A stretch of DNA of 30,384 nt, taken from the NCBI GenBank assembly GCA_021771675.1, contig JAETOP010000040.1, forward strand, positions 1-30,384, in the 5' to 3' direction. The position numbers and the translations under genes are program-made. Shown here one piece after another: positions 1 to 6,955 of this stretch (position 1 is the stretch's first letter; every line of letters begins with the position of its first letter). The notes beneath the pieces were generated by a model. The model did no database searches and was not told the origin of the DNA. It saw nothing but the letters and a program-made list of their open reading frames with translations. This stretch comes from Oscillospiraceae bacterium (lineage in GTDB: Bacteria; Bacillota_A; Clostridia; Oscillospirales; Oscillospiraceae).

Positions 1-294
1 GTCCCCGTCAAGGGCCCTTTTTTGCCCGCCCGGCAGGGCATGGCAGACGGGGATTGAAGGGCAATCCAGACGTTCGATTTTTGTGCGGGATAAAAGCGGG
101 TGGTCGCTTTGCGCCCACCCGCCAGTGAACACCGCCCCGCAACGCGGGTCGGGGATGCGGCATGGGTGGTCGGTTTCCGGCCTTTTTGCTGTGGCAGGTG
201 GTCGTGGAACGAAAAAACACGCCGCAAACCAGCCTGTCAGCCAGCTTCTACAGGTGGCTGTGGCAGGTGGTCGCGGCAATTTTTGGAGGTTTTT
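1..294. other. Non-coding leader with short repeats, possible relaxosome or oriT flank
   Basis: I see no convincing gene here. The octamer GGTGGTCG occurs four times, at 99-106, 165-172, 197-204 and 266-273, in the same orientation and ending just before the ribosome site of the next gene. An inverted repeat pairs TCCCCGTC (2-9) with GACGGGGA (46-53) and encloses a GC-rich stem. Repeats in front of a mobilization accessory gene often serve as binding sites for that protein or as an operator. That role is inferred from position only. Confidence 0.4.
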
Positions 295-729
295 ATGGAA
301 CAGAAGAACAAAGCTGGCATGGAAACACCGGAGATCAAAACCAGGATTCCCCTGTGGCTCTACCCCTCTACGCTGGAGGCGGTAGACCGGGCCATGGAGC
401 GGGACAATTGCAAGAGTCGGAGCGAGTTTATTGAGAACGCCATCCGCTTCTACGCCGGGTATCTTTCCGGCAAGGACGCGGTGCAGTTTCTCCCCGCCGC
501 GCTGGTGTCTGCCCTGCGCGCTACGGTGCAGTGCAGCGAAGATCGCATCGCCCGCCTGCTGTTCAAGCTGGCGGTGGAGATCAGCATGATGATGAATGTG
601 CTGGCGGCGGGGCTGGAGATCGACGCCAGCCAGCTGGACGCGCTACGCTGGCAGTGTGTCCAGGAGGTGAAAAAGACCAACGGGTCGATCACCTTCAAGG
701 ACACGCTGAAAAAGCACGAGGGCGAGTGA
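295..729 (+). CDS. Ribbon-helix-helix-like mobilization accessory protein (MobC-like)
   Basis: This 144-residue protein probably binds DNA near the origin of transfer and helps the relaxase. The N-terminal third has the pattern of a ribbon-helix-helix fold: a short strand (IKTRIPLWLYP, about residues 14-24) followed by two helices with the typical phrase SRSEFIENAIRFY (about residues 41-53). The rest is predicted helical. An open frame extends further upstream, but ATG 295 is preferred because TTTGGAGG lies just before it and the family normally starts close to the strand. The relaxase gene follows after a hairpin-rich gap, which is the usual order for an accessory protein and relaxase in Clostridia elements. 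The fold is judged by eye, and a role in regulating its own promoter is equally possible. Confidence 0.7.
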   Translation: MEQKNKAGMETPEIKTRIPLWLYPSTLEAVDRAMERDNCKSRSEFIENAIRFYAGYLSGKDAVQFLPAALVSALRATVQCSEDRIARLLFKLAVEISMMMNVLAAGLEIDASQLDALRWQCVQEVKKTNGSITFKDTLKKHEGE

Positions 730-972
730 CCACGCAAAAATGTTGATTGTCCGCCAAGGGGTTTTTATACCCAAACGGGGCCCCCGCAAAGCCGTCCTCT
801 GGCTTTGTGGGGAGAGGAGGGGCAAGGGAACGCAACGGGGAATGCCCAACGGGCGTTCCCCGTGGAGTGGACTTTGCCCCGACGTGAACCGAGTGTCGGT
901 TCATGGTGGACTGCCCTGAAGGTATTCTCTCTAAGGATTTTTTAATTCAGAGGGATAACAAAAACGTGGGAG
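730..972. other. Hairpin-rich intergenic region, candidate origin of transfer (oriT)
   Basis: Three inverted repeats follow one another between the accessory protein and the relaxase. The first is CCCC-G-CAAAGCC (782-793) with GGCTTTG-T-GGGG (801-812). The second is ACGGGGAA-T-GCCC (835-847) with GGGC-G-TTCCCCGT (851-863), containing one T:G position. The third is a perfect TGAACCGA (885-892) with TCGGTTCA (896-903). Serial hairpins immediately upstream of a relaxase gene are the usual form of an oriT. The nic site cannot be placed from sequence alone, and the region could instead be a leader that controls relaxase expression. Confidence 0.5.
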
Positions 973-2397
973 GTGCTGTCTACGCCGCGCGTGATTTTCA
1001 AGTGCCCGCACATCAAGGGCGGCGGTGGAAAGGCCGCCGCCCACCTGGGCAACTACGTCAGGTACGCCGCCACCCGGGATGGCGTGGAACGCGTTGATCC
1101 TGGCAAATCTATGCTCCCTGTCACGGACAAACAGGCCAAGCTGGTGGAACAGCTTCTCCGGGACTTCCCCTCCAGCCGTGACCTGTTCGAGTACGAGGAC
1201 TACCATGCCGCGCCCACACGGGGAAACGCTTCCGAGTTCATCACCCGCGCCATTGAGGACAACTATGAGCAGGTGGGTCGGCGGGAGAATTACGTGGACT
1301 ACATCGCCAGCCGTCCCCGTGTGCAGAAACTGGGGGCGCACGGACTGTTCACCGCTGGAAATGATCCGCTGGTGCTGTCCCAGGTGGCAGACGAGGTTGC
1401 CCATCACCCCGGCGTGGTGTGGCTGCCCATCATTTCTCTGCGGCGGGAGGACGCCGTGCGGCTGGGCTACGACAACGCCGAACGCTGGCGCAAGCTGCTG
1501 TGTGCCCATGCCATGGATATGGCGAAGGCGATGAAAATCCCCGACGCACAGTTCCGCTGGTACGCTGCCTTCCATGACGAGGGGCACCACCCCCACATCC
1601 ACATGGTGTGCTACAGCGCGGATGCCAAGTCCGGGTTCCTCACCAAGCGGGGCATTGCGGACATCAAATCCATGCTGGCAAAAGAAATCTTTCAACAAGA
1701 CCTGGTCGCCATCTACCAGCGCCAGACCCAGCGGCGGGATGAGCTCACCAGGGATGCTGGGGAGGTCATGGCGCGGCTCGTCACCGAGATGCAGACCGGG
1801 ACGTTGGAGAGCCAGCACATCGGACAACTGATGATAGAGCTGGCCCAGCGGCTCCAGCACTGCTCCGGCAAGAAGCAGTACGGCTATCTGCCGCCAGCGG
1901 TGAAGTCGCTGGTAGATGAGGTCGTGATCGAGCTGGAGAATGATCCCCGCATCACCGCCGCCTATGATCTGTGGTATCGGGAGCGGGAGGAAGTGCTTCG
2001 CACCTACAAAGATGATCTACCGGAGCGCATCCCTCTTTCCCGGCAAAACGAGTTCAAGCGGATCAAAAATATCGTCATCCAGGAGGCCGTGCGGCTGGGT
2101 GAAATGGCGCGGATGGTTGAGGCGGAATCCCCGTCAGGCGATCCTCGCCAGCCGCATACGCAACCGACCATGCCCACTGCTCAGAGCAAGGCCAAAGCTC
2201 CATCGCCAGGTGTGGTGTTCAACTCCACCGCCTCACTCCTCTATCACATGGGCCGCATCTTCCAGGAACAGCGCCCCCAGCCTGTGGCCGGGATGCAGGT
2301 TACGGTGGACAGCAAGCTCAAGCGCAAAATCCGGGAGAAGAAGATCGCCATGGGCCACAAGCCGGATGATCACGAGGAGCAGGGGCAGACGATGTAA
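973..2397 (+). CDS. MobP-type relaxase
   Basis: The relaxase nicks the element at oriT and pilots the single strand into the recipient. The protein has about 474 residues. Near the N-terminus is a VIFKCPHIKGG phrase (residues 7-17) followed by tyrosines in NYVRYAATR (about 27-35), one of which is a candidate nicking tyrosine. The metal-binding histidine cluster FHDEGHHPHIHM spans residues 200-211 (H201, H205, H206, H208, H210). The phrases after it (SGFLTKRGIADIK) resemble MobP3/MobL proteins of Clostridia. The C-terminal half is helical with a basic tail. The start is uncertain: GTG 973 overlaps the only good ribosome site (GGGAGG, 968-973), so GTG 988 is also possible. The converging gene on the other strand ends 40 bases downstream. 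Confidence 0.88.
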   Translation: MLSTPRVIFKCPHIKGGGGKAAAHLGNYVRYAATRDGVERVDPGKSMLPVTDKQAKLVEQLLRDFPSSRDLFEYEDYHAAPTRGNASEFITRAIEDNYEQVGRRENYVDYIASRPRVQKLGAHGLFTAGNDPLVLSQVADEVAHHPGVVWLPIISLRREDAVRLGYDNAERWRKLLCAHAMDMAKAMKIPDAQFRWYAAFHDEGHHPHIHMVCYSADAKSGFLTKRGIADIKSMLAKEIFQQDLVAIYQRQTQRRDELTRDAGEVMARLVTEMQTGTLESQHIGQLMIELAQRLQHCSGKKQYGYLPPAVKSLVDEVVIELENDPRITAAYDLWYREREEVLRTYKDDLPERIPLSRQNEFKRIKNIVIQEAVRLGEMARMVEAESPSGDPRQPHTQPTMPTAQSKAKAPSPGVVFNSTASLLYHMGRIFQEQRPQPVAGMQVTVDSKLKRKIREKKIAMGHKPDDHEEQGQTM

Positions 2398-2398
2398 A

Positions 2399-2425
2399 GC
2401 CCGCCCGCATATGCCGGGGGCGGGC
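2399..2425. terminator. Probable terminator between convergent genes
   Basis: An 8-bp perfect GC stem, GCCCGCCC (2399-2406) with GGGCGGGC (2418-2425), lies between the relaxase stop and the end of the minus-strand PIN gene. The following T-run is weak in both directions, so efficiency is uncertain. Confidence 0.5.
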
Positions 2426-2437
2426 CTTGCTATGCCA

Positions 2438-2854
2438 TTATTTTCCTTGCGCATGATCCACATAGCGTTCCATGAACTGCGCCGGGGTGAGTATCTCCGG
2501 GTGTTCCACGGCCACATCGGAAAAATCCTTATCGCCGGTGATGAGTACATCCACATCCTCCCGGATCGCGGTGTAAAGCACAGGGTAGTCCTTCTCGTCA
2601 CGGATATCGAACAGCCCTGGTTCCAAGTCCTGGGGGGTGTATGCCAGTTCAAAGCTCATCGCCGTCAAAAGAGCGTCTACAGTTTGGAGCTTGCCCGGGA
2701 ATTTTCGCTTGACCACATAGGCCAGTTCCTCTACTACAAAAGAGGACAGCACCAATCGATGTTCCTCAAAAATGAACCGCATCATCAGGTTCATCCGTTC
2801 GCCGGGGAACAGGAGCGCGGAGAGGAGTACATTGGTATCCAGCATCACACGCAT
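2438..2854 (-). CDS. PIN-domain toxin of a type II toxin-antitoxin pair
   Basis: The 138-residue protein is a PIN-domain ribonuclease, expected to cut RNA when free of its antitoxin. It begins MRVMLDTNVLLSALL, the typical first PIN strand with acidic D6. Further acidic positions fit the metal site: E43 or E44 in VVEELAYV, D86 and D89 in RDEKDYPVL, and D108/D110 in ITGDKDF. The length is normal. ATG 2854 is preferred over an upstream frame start at 2887 because GGAGGG lies 6 bases before it and the upstream part overlaps the antitoxin. Only one base separates the antitoxin stop from this start, so translation is probably coupled. Being on the strand opposite the transfer genes, the pair most likely stabilises the element. 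The RNA target is unknown. Confidence 0.88.
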   Translation of the reverse strand: MRVMLDTNVLLSALLFPGERMNLMMRFIFEEHRLVLSSFVVEELAYVVKRKFPGKLQTVDALLTAMSFELAYTPQDLEPGLFDIRDEKDYPVLYTAIREDVDVLITGDKDFSDVAVEHPEILTPAQFMERYVDHAQGK

Positions 2855-2855
2855 C

Positions 2856-3113
2856 TCATTCCCTCCGGCGCTCCCGGCGCAGCTCACTGACCAAATCGGC
2901 CACGTCCTGCTCGTCCTTCAGGCCCAGCCGTTCGGCCTCCCCGGCAAACGCCGCCTGGGCTTTGCGCAGGGCCTCCATGGACGAATTCATCATGACGATT
3001 TTTCCCTGCTCCTCGACGAACAGGATCTTGTCCCCTTCCTTCACACCCAGCCTGCGGCGGATGTCGATGGGGATCGTGATCTGGCCTTTCGATGTGACTT
3101 TTGCGACTTCCAT
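2856..3113 (-). CDS. AbrB/MazE-like antitoxin
   Basis: The 85-residue protein has a swapped-hairpin AbrB fold at the N-terminus: MEVAKVTSKGQITIPIDIRR with the hallmark SKGQITIP phrase, then LGVKEGDKILF (about residues 22-32). Such proteins bind the operon promoter and neutralise the paired toxin through their C-terminal tail, here a helical, charged stretch ending RRERRRE. ATG 3113 was chosen over an in-frame ATG six codons upstream because AAAGGAG sits about 8 bases before it and the family starts directly with the first strand. It is the first gene of a two-gene minus-strand operon with the PIN toxin, transcribed from the promoter at 3161-3189. Confidence 0.88.
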   Translation of the reverse strand: MEVAKVTSKGQITIPIDIRRRLGVKEGDKILFVEEQGKIVMMNSSMEALRKAQAAFAGEAERLGLKDEQDVADLVSELRRERRRE

Positions 3114-3139
3114 GACGGCAACTCCTTTCAAAGATCGGA

Positions 3140-3156
3140 TTCCTTACTTTCCTTAC
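3140..3156 (-). promoter_or_regulatory. Tandem repeat, candidate antitoxin operator
   Basis: On the minus strand GTAAGGAA occurs twice (3156-3149 and 3147-3140), separated by one base and directly downstream of the -10 box. A third GTAAG lies inside the promoter spacer within CCCGGTAAGCGGG. AbrB-type antitoxins often autoregulate by binding near the start site, so this is a plausible operator, inferred from position. Confidence 0.4.
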
Positions 3157-3160
3157 CAAC

Positions 3161-3189
3161 AGTATACCCGCTTACCGGGAAAAAAGCAA
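3161..3189 (-). promoter_or_regulatory. Sigma-A-type promoter of the toxin-antitoxin operon
   Basis: Read on the minus strand, TTGCTT (3189-3184) and TATACT (3166-3161) are separated by exactly 17 bases, close to the TTGACA/TATAAT consensus. The antitoxin start is 48 bases downstream of the -10 box. Confidence 0.65.
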
Positions 3190-3207
3190 CAGTGAGGTGA
3201 AAAAAGA

Positions 3208-4072
3208 ATGCCCTACATCCATTTCACAGAGGAACAAAAGCTCCGGGCCAACGCGGCAGACCTGGTGGAGTTCCTCCGTTTCAAGGGGGAGCCGCTGATC
3301 CGCGAAGGGTCGGAGTTCCGCATGGCCAGCAACCACAGCGTCACCATACGGGGCAGCGAGTGGTACGACCATGCCACCGAGAAGGGCGGCGGGCCCGTGA
3401 CCTTCCTCAAAGAGTTCTACGGTATGAGCTACCAGGAAGCGGTGCTCACCCTGCTCAACGAGGACGCCGGCCAGCTCTGCCCCCAGGCGAGCGCCCCACA
3501 GGAGAAAGTGAAAAAGTCCTTCGAGCTGCCACCCGCCAACGAAAACAACAGGCGGGTGTTCGCATACCTGCTCAAGCACCGCCATCTGGATCGGGACGTG
3601 CTCACCGCCTTTGCCCGGGCGGGGCTGATCTACGAGGATCAGAAATACCACAACGCCGTCTTTGTGGGCAAAGACCTGGATGGCGTCGCCCGTCACGCCC
3701 ACAAGCGCAGCACCAACAGCCAAGGCAAGACCTTTCGCATGACGGCAGAGGGCAGCGACTTCCGCTACGCCTTCAACTGGCCGGGTACCAGCGGCCATTT
3801 GCTGGTATTCGAGGCGCCCATCGATATGCTCTCCCTCATCTCCATCTACCACGACAGCGACTGGACGAAGCACAGCTATGTGGCCTTGTGCGGCACGTCC
3901 TCCCAGCCGCTGCTGGGGATGCTGGAGCGGCACCCCAACATTGAAAACGTCCTGCTGTGCCTGGACAACGACCAGGCGGGGCAGCTTGCCACGCGGCGGC
4001 TGGCAGGGGTGGTGCGGGAGCGGGGAATGACGGTAGGCGCACAGGTGCCGGTTCTCAAAGATTGGAACGAGG
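3208..4072 (+). CDS. DUF3991/toprim protein, exon 1 (gene split by a group II intron)
   Basis: This is the 5' exon of a conserved element gene with a DUF3991 region followed by a toprim domain, a fold found in primases and nicking enzymes; its exact role in transfer is unknown. The N-terminal 80 residues include a zinc-finger-like YDHATEKGGGPVTFLKEFYG phrase without the usual cysteines, as in primase-like families. The toprim part shows LVFEAPIDMLSLISI and the acidic LLCLDNDQAGQ motif (about residues 252-262). The ribosome site GAGGTG precedes ATG 3208. The frame runs to a stop at 4096-4098, but the residues after KDWNE come from the intron. Splicing 4072 to 6882 restores KDWNED and gives a 307-residue protein. 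Confidence 0.85.
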
Positions 4073-4860
4073 GTGCAGCGACACGTTGCTGCAAATAAAC
4101 TTTGACTGGGCTTAGAGCCTGGAAGGAGGTAAAAGCAGCGGGAAAAGCAGAGAAAATCCTGCTTTTCCTAACTGATATTCTGAGAAGTGGAATGATGGGG
4201 TAACGCCCTGAAACGCTTCCCCTGAGACTGCGTTGGAGGAAAGGGAGCGCAATCTCCCGGACTGACACAGCACGCTGAAGTCGGCTGAGCACACTCGCCT
4301 TACATGAGGTAAAAGACGGTAGGGCAAAAGCGAGCCAGAGGTGGCCGCGAGTGATAGGCCGGGGGTTCATAACCGCATATGGCGAGAATCGCAGAAATGC
4401 TGACAAAATCCCGAATGTACAAGTCTAAATCCAGAGCGGTCAAAAAGGCCGCAGCCGTGAAAACGGCGTGTGTGAGGTGGAGTAAAACTCCTCGTTATGA
4501 AACACCTTATGGCGTTACAGGCGCCATCCAGCACACAGGCTTATAGGGAAACCTAAGTGCGGTTGCAAAAGGATAGGAATATTGGAACGTGGAAAGTTCC
4601 CGACGTGGAGCCATTGCGGGCAAAGAAGCGTTGGGGAGGAAAGCCGTGTCGCCGCCCATCGGAGGTGCGGTATAACTCCTCTTAATCGGGGATGAAACAG
4701 CAGCCATGGTACCAGTGAAACCGTGAAAAAAGTAAGCGGTGGAGGGACGGGCTGTAGTCAAGGTAAGGTTGCAAGTTAAAAAAATCAGAGTGCAAACAAA
4801 CTCCATAGGTTCGAGTAGGACTAAGAAAGGCCGAATCCAAAACAGGAAAGTAGGCCGACT

Positions 4861-6786
4861 ATGGCAACAAAGGACAAGGCTCAAAAGAAAGCAAAACTGC
4901 GTCATGCGGAATACTATGACCTTCAAGAAATCCAAGACGAACTGTATGCGGACAGTTTGAAGGGGCGGGAATTTAAACATTTGGTGGATATTATCTCGCT
5001 GCCTGAAAACATACGTCTTGCATACCGCAACATCAAGGCAAATCGTGGAAGTAAAACCGCTGGCACAGACGGCAGAACAATCAGGGACTTGGAAAAACTT
5101 TCGGACGAAAAACTGGTTGCGCTGGTACAGCATAAGCTCGACTGGTATGAACCGCAAAGCGTCCGCCGCGTGGAAATTCCAAAAGGCAATGACCCCACAA
5201 AAAAGCGGCCACTGGGGATACCGACGATATTGGACAGGCTGATACAGCAGTGTGTGCTACAAGTGCTGGAGCCCATTTGCGAAGCAAAGTTTCACGACCA
5301 CAGCTATGGGTTCCGCCCCAATCGGAGCCAGGAGCACGCTATCGCGGCAGTCTACAAGAACATCCAGATTTCCCACTACTATTTTGTGGTTGACGTTGAC
5401 ATCAAAGGGTTCTTCGACAACGTAAATCATGGAAAACTGCTCAAGCAGATGTGGACGCTGGGTATCCGGGACAAAAAGCTGCTCAGTATCATTTCAGCCA
5501 TGTTAAAAGCGGAAGTGGCGGGAATCGGTTTCCCGGAAAAAGGCACCCCCCAAGGCGGTATCATTTCACCACTCTTATCCAACATTGTCCTTAATGAGTT
5601 GGACTGGTGGATAGCCAGTCAGTGGGAGAAATTTCCTACACATAAAAAATATTCGCAAATTCGCCTTGGCAACGGGAACTCCTACGATGCGAGTAAATAT
5701 GCAGCACTTCGGAATGGCTCACGCCTAAAAGAAGTGACCTGTGTCCGCTATGCTGACGATTTCAAGCTGTTTGCCAAGAGTTATAAGCAGGCAAAAAGGC
5801 TATTCTATGCGGTGACAGACTGGCTAAAGCATCGTTTGGGTTTGGAAATTAGCCCGGAAAAATCGAAAATTGTAAATCTCAAAGAAACATATTCGGAGTT
5901 TCTGGGACTGCGCATCAAAGCGGCAAATCACGGCAGCGCAAAGAAGCCAAAGTTTGTGGTAGAAAGCCACATCAAAGAAAAGTCCCTTGAAAAAATCAAA
6001 AGCAATCTGGAAAGGCTGATTCACGACATCAAGTTTCCCGGGCACAAAAAACGGTCGGAATATGAGGCGGTCTCCCGCTACAATTCTTACGTGATTGGTG
6101 TCCATAACTACTATAGCATGGCAACTATGGTGTGTGACGATTTAAGTTTTACGGCCTTTTCTGTCCAAAAGAGCCTAAGAGCAAGAATGGGCAAACGACT
6201 GAAAACTGCAAAGCAAGTACACAAGCGAAAATCGAACTATGTGATTCCTGATTACATTAAAGTGCGCTACGGAAAAAGTGAGCAGCTGCGATATGTCGAT
6301 GGATATGCCCTTGCGCCGATTGGTTATGTAAAGCACAGAAACCCTATGCACAAGCGGCGCATTATCAACAGCTACACGCCAGAGGGACGGGAAGCAATTC
6401 ACAAAGCACTGGGGAAGAATATCAATACCGTTATCATGCACTACCTCATGCGCAATCCCATCCCCTACCGTTCGGCGGCCTATAACGACAACCGCATCTC
6501 ACTGTATTGCGCCCAATTTGGCAAATGCGCGGTAACCGGGGAAACGCTCAATATTGGTGATATCCATTGTCATCATAAGCTGCCCAGGTACCTGGGCGGA
6601 ACGGATGAATATAAAAGCTTAGTTATTGTTTGCGAAAACATCCACCGCCTGATTCATGCCACCAACCCCGAAACTATCAGGAAATACATGGAAAAGTTGA
6701 AGCTCACCCCCAAGCAGTTGAAGAAGTTGGAAAAGCTCAGAAGCCTTGCTCACGTTGAGAGTTGTTTGCAATTTGACGCAATCTAA
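4861..6786 (+). CDS. ltrA: Group II intron-encoded reverse transcriptase/maturase with HNH endonuclease
   Basis: The 641-residue LtrA-type protein helps the intron fold and splice and carries out retrohoming. Reverse transcriptase blocks run from about residue 50 to 350: GTDG (68-71), RPLGIPT (116-122), YGFRPNRS (149-156), VVDVDIKGFFDNVNH (176-190), GTPQGGIISPLLSN (228-241) and the catalytic YADD at 297-300. A maturase domain X follows at about 370-470. The C-terminus is an HNH nuclease with C550, C556, the HCHHK cluster (569-573) and H599. All key residues are present and the length is normal. The weak ribosome site AGGAAAG lies about 10 bases upstream of ATG 4861. It is encoded in the loop of intron domain IV, as usual. 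Confidence 0.95.
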   Translation: MATKDKAQKKAKLRHAEYYDLQEIQDELYADSLKGREFKHLVDIISLPENIRLAYRNIKANRGSKTAGTDGRTIRDLEKLSDEKLVALVQHKLDWYEPQSVRRVEIPKGNDPTKKRPLGIPTILDRLIQQCVLQVLEPICEAKFHDHSYGFRPNRSQEHAIAAVYKNIQISHYYFVVDVDIKGFFDNVNHGKLLKQMWTLGIRDKKLLSIISAMLKAEVAGIGFPEKGTPQGGIISPLLSNIVLNELDWWIASQWEKFPTHKKYSQIRLGNGNSYDASKYAALRNGSRLKEVTCVRYADDFKLFAKSYKQAKRLFYAVTDWLKHRLGLEISPEKSKIVNLKETYSEFLGLRIKAANHGSAKKPKFVVESHIKEKSLEKIKSNLERLIHDIKFPGHKKRSEYEAVSRYNSYVIGVHNYYSMATMVCDDLSFTAFSVQKSLRARMGKRLKTAKQVHKRKSNYVIPDYIKVRYGKSEQLRYVDGYALAPIGYVKHRNPMHKRRIINSYTPEGREAIHKALGKNINTVIMHYLMRNPIPYRSAAYNDNRISLYCAQFGKCAVTGETLNIGDIHCHHKLPRYLGGTDEYKSLVIVCENIHRLIHATNPETIRKYMEKLKLTPKQLKKLEKLRSLAHVESCLQFDAI

Positions 6787-6798
6787 TACCTTGATGGC

Positions 6799-6832
6799 AA
6801 GCCGGATGAGGCGAAAGTCTCACGTCCGGTTT
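6799..6832 (+). ncRNA. Group II intron domain V
   Basis: A 34-base hairpin with the AGC triad at 6800-6802, a GAAA loop at about 6813-6816 and the arm TCCGGTTT at 6825-6832 matches the catalytic domain V of bacterial group II introns. It lies just after the stop of the intron protein and before the splice acceptor, as expected. Confidence 0.88.
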
Positions 6833-6881
6833 AGAGCGGGGGAAAATCCGGTGATAACATCAAAGGATTACCTATCGCTAT

Positions 6882-6940
6882 ATCTGTGCGCCAATTTTCA
6901 ACAGACGGAGGAGCAACGATTTGAACAGAAACTATCGTGA
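6882..6940 (+). CDS. DUF3991/toprim protein, exon 2
   Basis: This short 3' exon encodes the last 19 residues of the toprim protein. The last base of exon 1 (G4072) and the first two of exon 2 (AT) make an Asp codon, giving KDWNEDLCANFQQTEEQR and then EQKLS before a TGA stop at 6938-6940. KDWNED is the expected family phrase at this place, which supports the junction. The VirD4 gene starts 15 bases downstream. Confidence 0.8.
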
Positions 6941-6955
6941 AAGGCAGGGTGTGTC

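Larger units (their letters stand above)
4073..6881 (+). mobile_element. Group II intron with its encoded protein
   Basis: A 2,809-base group II intron interrupts the toprim gene. Its 5' end is GTGCAG, close to the GUGYG consensus, and its 3' end is CTATCGCTAT. The last 7 exon bases, AACGAGG (4066-4072), pair perfectly with CCTCGTT at 4490-4496, a candidate EBS1 that places the 5' junction. A second pairing, AGATTG (4059-4064) with CAATCT (4250-4255), may be EBS2. A domain V hairpin with the AGC triad is at about 6799-6832, followed by a domain VI-like stem. Joining 4072 to 6882 restores an open frame. About 790 bases of RNA domains precede the reverse transcriptase gene. All parts look intact, so it may be active. 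Confidence 0.92.

Noticed and set aside
931..1860. A 309-residue minus-strand frame opposite the relaxase
   Set aside because: It mirrors the relaxase codons, has no ribosome site, and the plus-strand protein carries clear family motifs.
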